A stretch of 64,000 bases of DNA, from the NCBI GenBank assembly GCA_009691255.1, contig SHUT01000005.1, positions 1 to 64,000 of the forward strand, read 5' to 3'. The notes below the pieces were generated by a model. It saw only the letters and a program-made list of their open reading frames with translations. It searched no databases and was not told where the DNA came from. Origin of the DNA: Ilumatobacteraceae bacterium. Its GTDB lineage: Bacteria > Actinomycetota > Acidimicrobiia > Acidimicrobiales > Ilumatobacteraceae. The position numbers and the translations under genes are program-made. Shown in pieces: positions 61,646-64,000 of the stretch (its first letter is position 1; each line of letters opens with the position of its first letter).

Positions 61646-63653
61646 CAGCGAGAACAAAAGTCAACGTGCGTGCTTCGTCACGCCAGCGATCATATCGACC
61701 AGTCGGCCCACCGTGACCTGCACCCATCTCACATTTCAGAACGACAAGAGTTGTTGGTGAATCATGCCGCAGTCGTGCCACCCACTTTGCTGGTTCGTGA
61801 TAACTAACCCGTGGATCATTGAGACCAGCAGTGACATACAGCGCCGGATACTGCACGGACCGAACATTGTCATATGGCGAATACGAGAGCATGTAACTTG
61901 CCCACGGCTCTACGCGCGGGTCACCCCATTCTTCCCATTCAGTAATCGTCAGTGGCAGACCAGGGTCGCTCATTGAAGTCACAACATCAACGAATGGGAC
62001 CTCGGCAACGGCGGCATGAAACAAAGTAGGTTCAAAGTTAATACATGCCCCCACTAGTAGCCCGCCAGCGCTCCCGCCGCGAAGAACAATTTTGTCGCTA
62101 CTTGTTTTGGTGGCAACTAGAAAGCGCGCGCATGCAATTGTGTCGGTAAATGTGTTGCGTTTATTAAGAAGTTTTCCGTTTGTATACCATTGACGTCCCA
62201 TTTCACCACCACCACGGGGATGAGCCAGAGCCCACACCCATCCGCGATCGAGCAACGATAATCGCGCCGTCGAAAACCAAGGTGGGCTTGAAAGTTCATA
62301 TGATCCATACGCGTAGAGCAAAGCTGGAGCCGTTCCATCAGTAGGCGTATCTCGGTGCCGCACGATGTCAAGTGGAATTCGGGTGCCGTCATCGGCAAGA
62401 GCCCATGACCGAGAGGCAACGTAGTCGCTGAGTTCGACGTGGGGAACTTCGACCCGTTTGAGCACAACGGTGCTCGCATCTGCCACCGTGTAATCAAGAA
62501 TTGTGGGCGGAGTAACAAGCGATTGCATATTGATGCGTACGGTTGCACTTTTGAACTGTGGGTTGGAGTCCATTTCAATCTCGTGTGGCTCGGAGGCAAG
62601 CACAATATTGCGAATTTGCGCATCATGGTCGACGAGATATAAGTGCTGCTGACCATCGACCCACCGTTGCATCACTCCAAAATCAGCAAAGCAATCAAAA
62701 TGCACTATGCGATGCCCATTGGTGTGAGGAATAAAGGTGGTCCACGCAGAGGGATTACTAATTGGTGCGATGCAGACCTGAAAATCTTGAGCGTCGAGGT
62801 TTGTGACAATCACAAAATTGTCTCCCCAATGGTCGACTGTGTATTCCACATCAACTTGTCGCTCAGCGACAAGTTGCATTTTTGAAATCGGCCCACCTGC
62901 TTCAATTAGCCATGACTCACTAGATGTCTTGCTGGCAGATTCGATAATGATCCATTGCTCCGAACGAGACAGTTCTAGGCCAACGAAAAATCTTTCATCT
63001 GGTTCTGTAAATATCAAGATGTCTGCTGATTGCTCCGTACCCACGGCGTGGCGCCACACTTGATGCGGGCGCATGGCTTCGTCTGGCGTGACATAAAACA
63101 AATATTTCGAATCACTTGACCATGCTGTTCCGCCCCACGTGGTGTTGGTCAAGACATCGACAAGATCTGTTTGAGAGGAAATATCGCGAAAGTGCAAGGT
63201 ATAGCGTTCGCTACCATCGGTATCACTTGACCATGCGAGCAATTTGTCATCGGTGCTGATATCGAACGCATTTAATGAAAAATAGTCTTGCTCGTTTGCT
63301 TCAATGTTTTCATCCAGCAAGACTGTCGCATCGGCAGTGTCCCGCGTCGGTCCCCGTGAATGAATAGCGTATGCACTTCCAGTGGCAGTTTGTGTGGTGT
63401 ACCAGTATTTGCCTTTTTGTACTGGTGGGGCAGAGTCATCTTCTTTCGTACGAGATTTTATTTCAGTAAATATTGCATCAATTGTTTTATGGTGAGGGGC
63501 GAACCATGTGTCAGCAAAAGTATTCTCGGTTTCCAAATATGCAATCGTTTCAGGGTCGTCTTTATTGACAAGCCATGCATAGGGGTCACTGACATCACCA
63601 GTGATGCGTGCATGTTGATGTGGTCGGCGGGGGGCGAGGGGCGCACTAGTCAT
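61632..63653 (-). CDS. ptrB: S9-family oligopeptidase B-like peptidase
   Basis: A 673-residue prolyl-oligopeptidase-family serine peptidase with a beta-propeller N-terminal domain (about 60-400) and a catalytic alpha/beta domain. The nucleophile is in VLRGGSAGGLLVGAC, the Asp in TAGLNDPRVSYHEPAKWVARLR and the His in MGAGHGGPTGRY. YGSYELSSPPWFSTARLSLLDRG and RGGGEMGRQWY match oligopeptidase B, which cuts after basic residues in short peptides. A TAGCCT hexamer lies 6 bases before the ATG. Confidence 0.9.
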   Translation of the reverse strand: MTSAPLAPRRPHQHARITGDVSDPYAWLVNKDDPETIAYLETENTFADTWFAPHHKTIDAIFTEIKSRTKEDDSAPPVQKGKYWYTTQTATGSAYAIHSRGPTRDTADATVLLDENIEANEQDYFSLNAFDISTDDKLLAWSSDTDGSERYTLHFRDISSQTDLVDVLTNTTWGGTAWSSDSKYLFYVTPDEAMRPHQVWRHAVGTEQSADILIFTEPDERFFVGLELSRSEQWIIIESASKTSSESWLIEAGGPISKMQLVAERQVDVEYTVDHWGDNFVIVTNLDAQDFQVCIAPISNPSAWTTFIPHTNGHRIVHFDCFADFGVMQRWVDGQQHLYLVDHDAQIRNIVLASEPHEIEMDSNPQFKSATVRINMQSLVTPPTILDYTVADASTVVLKRVEVPHVELSDYVASRSWALADDGTRIPLDIVRHRDTPTDGTAPALLYAYGSYELSSPPWFSTARLSLLDRGWVWALAHPRGGGEMGRQWYTNGKLLNKRNTFTDTIACARFLVATKTSSDKIVLRGGSAGGLLVGACINFEPTLFHAAVAEVPFVDVVTSMSDPGLPLTITEWEEWGDPRVEPWASYMLSYSPYDNVRSVQYPALYVTAGLNDPRVSYHEPAKWVARLRHDSPTTLVVLKCEMGAGHGGPTGRYDRWRDEARTLTFVLAATDQ

Positions 63654-63659
63654 GACTGC

Positions 63660-63665
63660 AGGCTA
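63660..63665 (-). promoter_or_regulatory. -10 element of oligopeptidase gene
   Basis: TAGCCT, 6 bases before the ATG at 63653, consistent with a leaderless transcript. Confidence 0.5.
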
Positions 63666-63712
63666 TGACCCGTCTCTTGTCGCACAAAGGGGCAGGATCT
63701 CGTTTTGACAAG

Positions 63713-63718
63713 TACCGT
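63713..63718 (+). promoter_or_regulatory. -10 element of ferredoxin gene
   Basis: TACCGT, 7 bases before the GTG at 63726, consistent with a leaderless transcript. Confidence 0.5.
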
Positions 63719-63725
63719 GTAGGTC

Positions 63726-64000
63726 GTGCGCGTATGGATAGACCAAGACCTGTGCACCGGAGACGGGCTTTGCGTCGATCATTGCCCGGATGTCTTTGTG
63801 CAACTTGAAGACGGCATTGCATATGTCGCCAATGTTGGAAGAAGCCTCAATGACCCTGGCGGCTCTGGATCATTGGCCGATGTTCCCAGACAGTATGTCC
63901 AGGCGGTCGTGCAGGCAGCCGAAATGTGCCCGGGGGAGTGTATTTTCATCGAGATTGATGCCGAGATTGATGCGTCTGCCCAGCGGTTGCTTGACTTAGC
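63726..64000 (+). CDS. Ferredoxin (partial, C-terminus beyond window)
   Basis: An open frame of 91 codons from a GTG runs off the right edge. It begins VRVWIDQDLCTGDGLCVDHCP and later has MCPGECIFIEI. The Cys pattern C-x5-C-x3-CP with a distant CP fits a single-cluster 3Fe-4S or 4Fe-4S ferredoxin, of the kind that serves cytochrome P450s and steroid oxygenases in actinobacteria. A longer open frame starting at 63790 in another phase is not the gene. It is separated from the oligopeptidase by a 72-base divergent gap. Confidence 0.85.
   Translation, partial: MRVWIDQDLCTGDGLCVDHCPDVFVQLEDGIAYVANVGRSLNDPGGSGSLADVPRQYVQAVVQAAEMCPGECIFIEIDAEIDASAQRLLDL

Noticed and set aside
63790-63999. A plus-strand open frame at the right edge
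   Set aside because: The true gene is the ferredoxin in another frame from the GTG at 63726, which shows ordered cysteines and a promoter hexamer.

Overview
The window looks like a dense chromosomal segment of an actinobacterium, probably a streamlined aquatic member of the Acidimicrobiia. The evidence is a WhiB1-type regulator beside a PdtaS-type histidine kinase, DUF3107, F420/LLM-type and PPOX oxidoreductases, a class II HelD-like protein, an actinobacterial steroid-catabolism gene set and roughly balanced base composition rather than high GC. This placement is inference from gene content. I found about 70 protein genes and no rRNA, tRNA, CRISPR array, insertion sequence or prophage. No gap between genes exceeds about 210 bases, and several convergent gene pairs touch or overlap.

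Region 1 (1-10.5 kb) is a steroid ring C/D degradation cluster resembling the mycobacterial KstR2 regulon: ipdB (cut by the window edge), ipdA, echA20, three SDRs (one IpdF-like), a bile-acid-type acyl-CoA synthetase, FadE30, a second acyl-CoA dehydrogenase and a FadA5-type thiolase. A MOSC protein sits among them. Two divergent gaps in this cluster carry the same 23-bp inverted repeat, a likely operator for an unseen regulator. Region 2 (10.6-15.4 kb) is a MacAB-like export operon: a lipoprotein, an adaptor whose hairpin is replaced by Calx-beta-like domains, an ATPase and a permease. Region 3 (15.4-23.5 kb) holds a GH29 fucosidase, secreted proteins, a HelD-like helicase and DtxR- and TetR-type regulators.

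Region 4 (23.5-30 kb) is a complete System I cytochrome c maturation operon, ccmABCDEFGHI, with overlapping genes. Region 5 (30-36 kb) holds a SixA-like phosphatase, a YedY-like molybdoprotein, a SufR-like Fe-S regulator divergent from an Mrp-type Fe-S carrier, DUF3107, PdtaS and WhiB1. Region 6 (35.4-46.7 kb) has a phosphodiesterase, an SDR/MFS/molybdopterin oxidoreductase/MscL string, an SGNH lipoprotein, an ABC-F protein, an LLM oxidoreductase, an enoyl-CoA hydratase and a class I fumarase.

Region 7 (46.7-64 kb) has HrpB with a thioredoxin-fold partner, an eIF2B-like protein, and a set matching the ethylmalonyl-CoA pathway: two CoA-ester lyases, methylsuccinyl-CoA dehydrogenase and a MaoC-type mesaconyl-CoA hydratase. 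Acetyl-CoA and propionyl-CoA from steroid breakdown could be assimilated by this pathway (inference). The window ends in a beta-lactamase-fold hydrolase, a flippase-like membrane protein, an MBL hydrolase, a flavin reductase, a MauE-like protein, an oligopeptidase and a partial ferredoxin.

A recurring pattern is a TAnnnT hexamer 6-7 bases before the start codon at 21 genes on both strands, indicating widespread leaderless transcription. I used it to choose several start codons.
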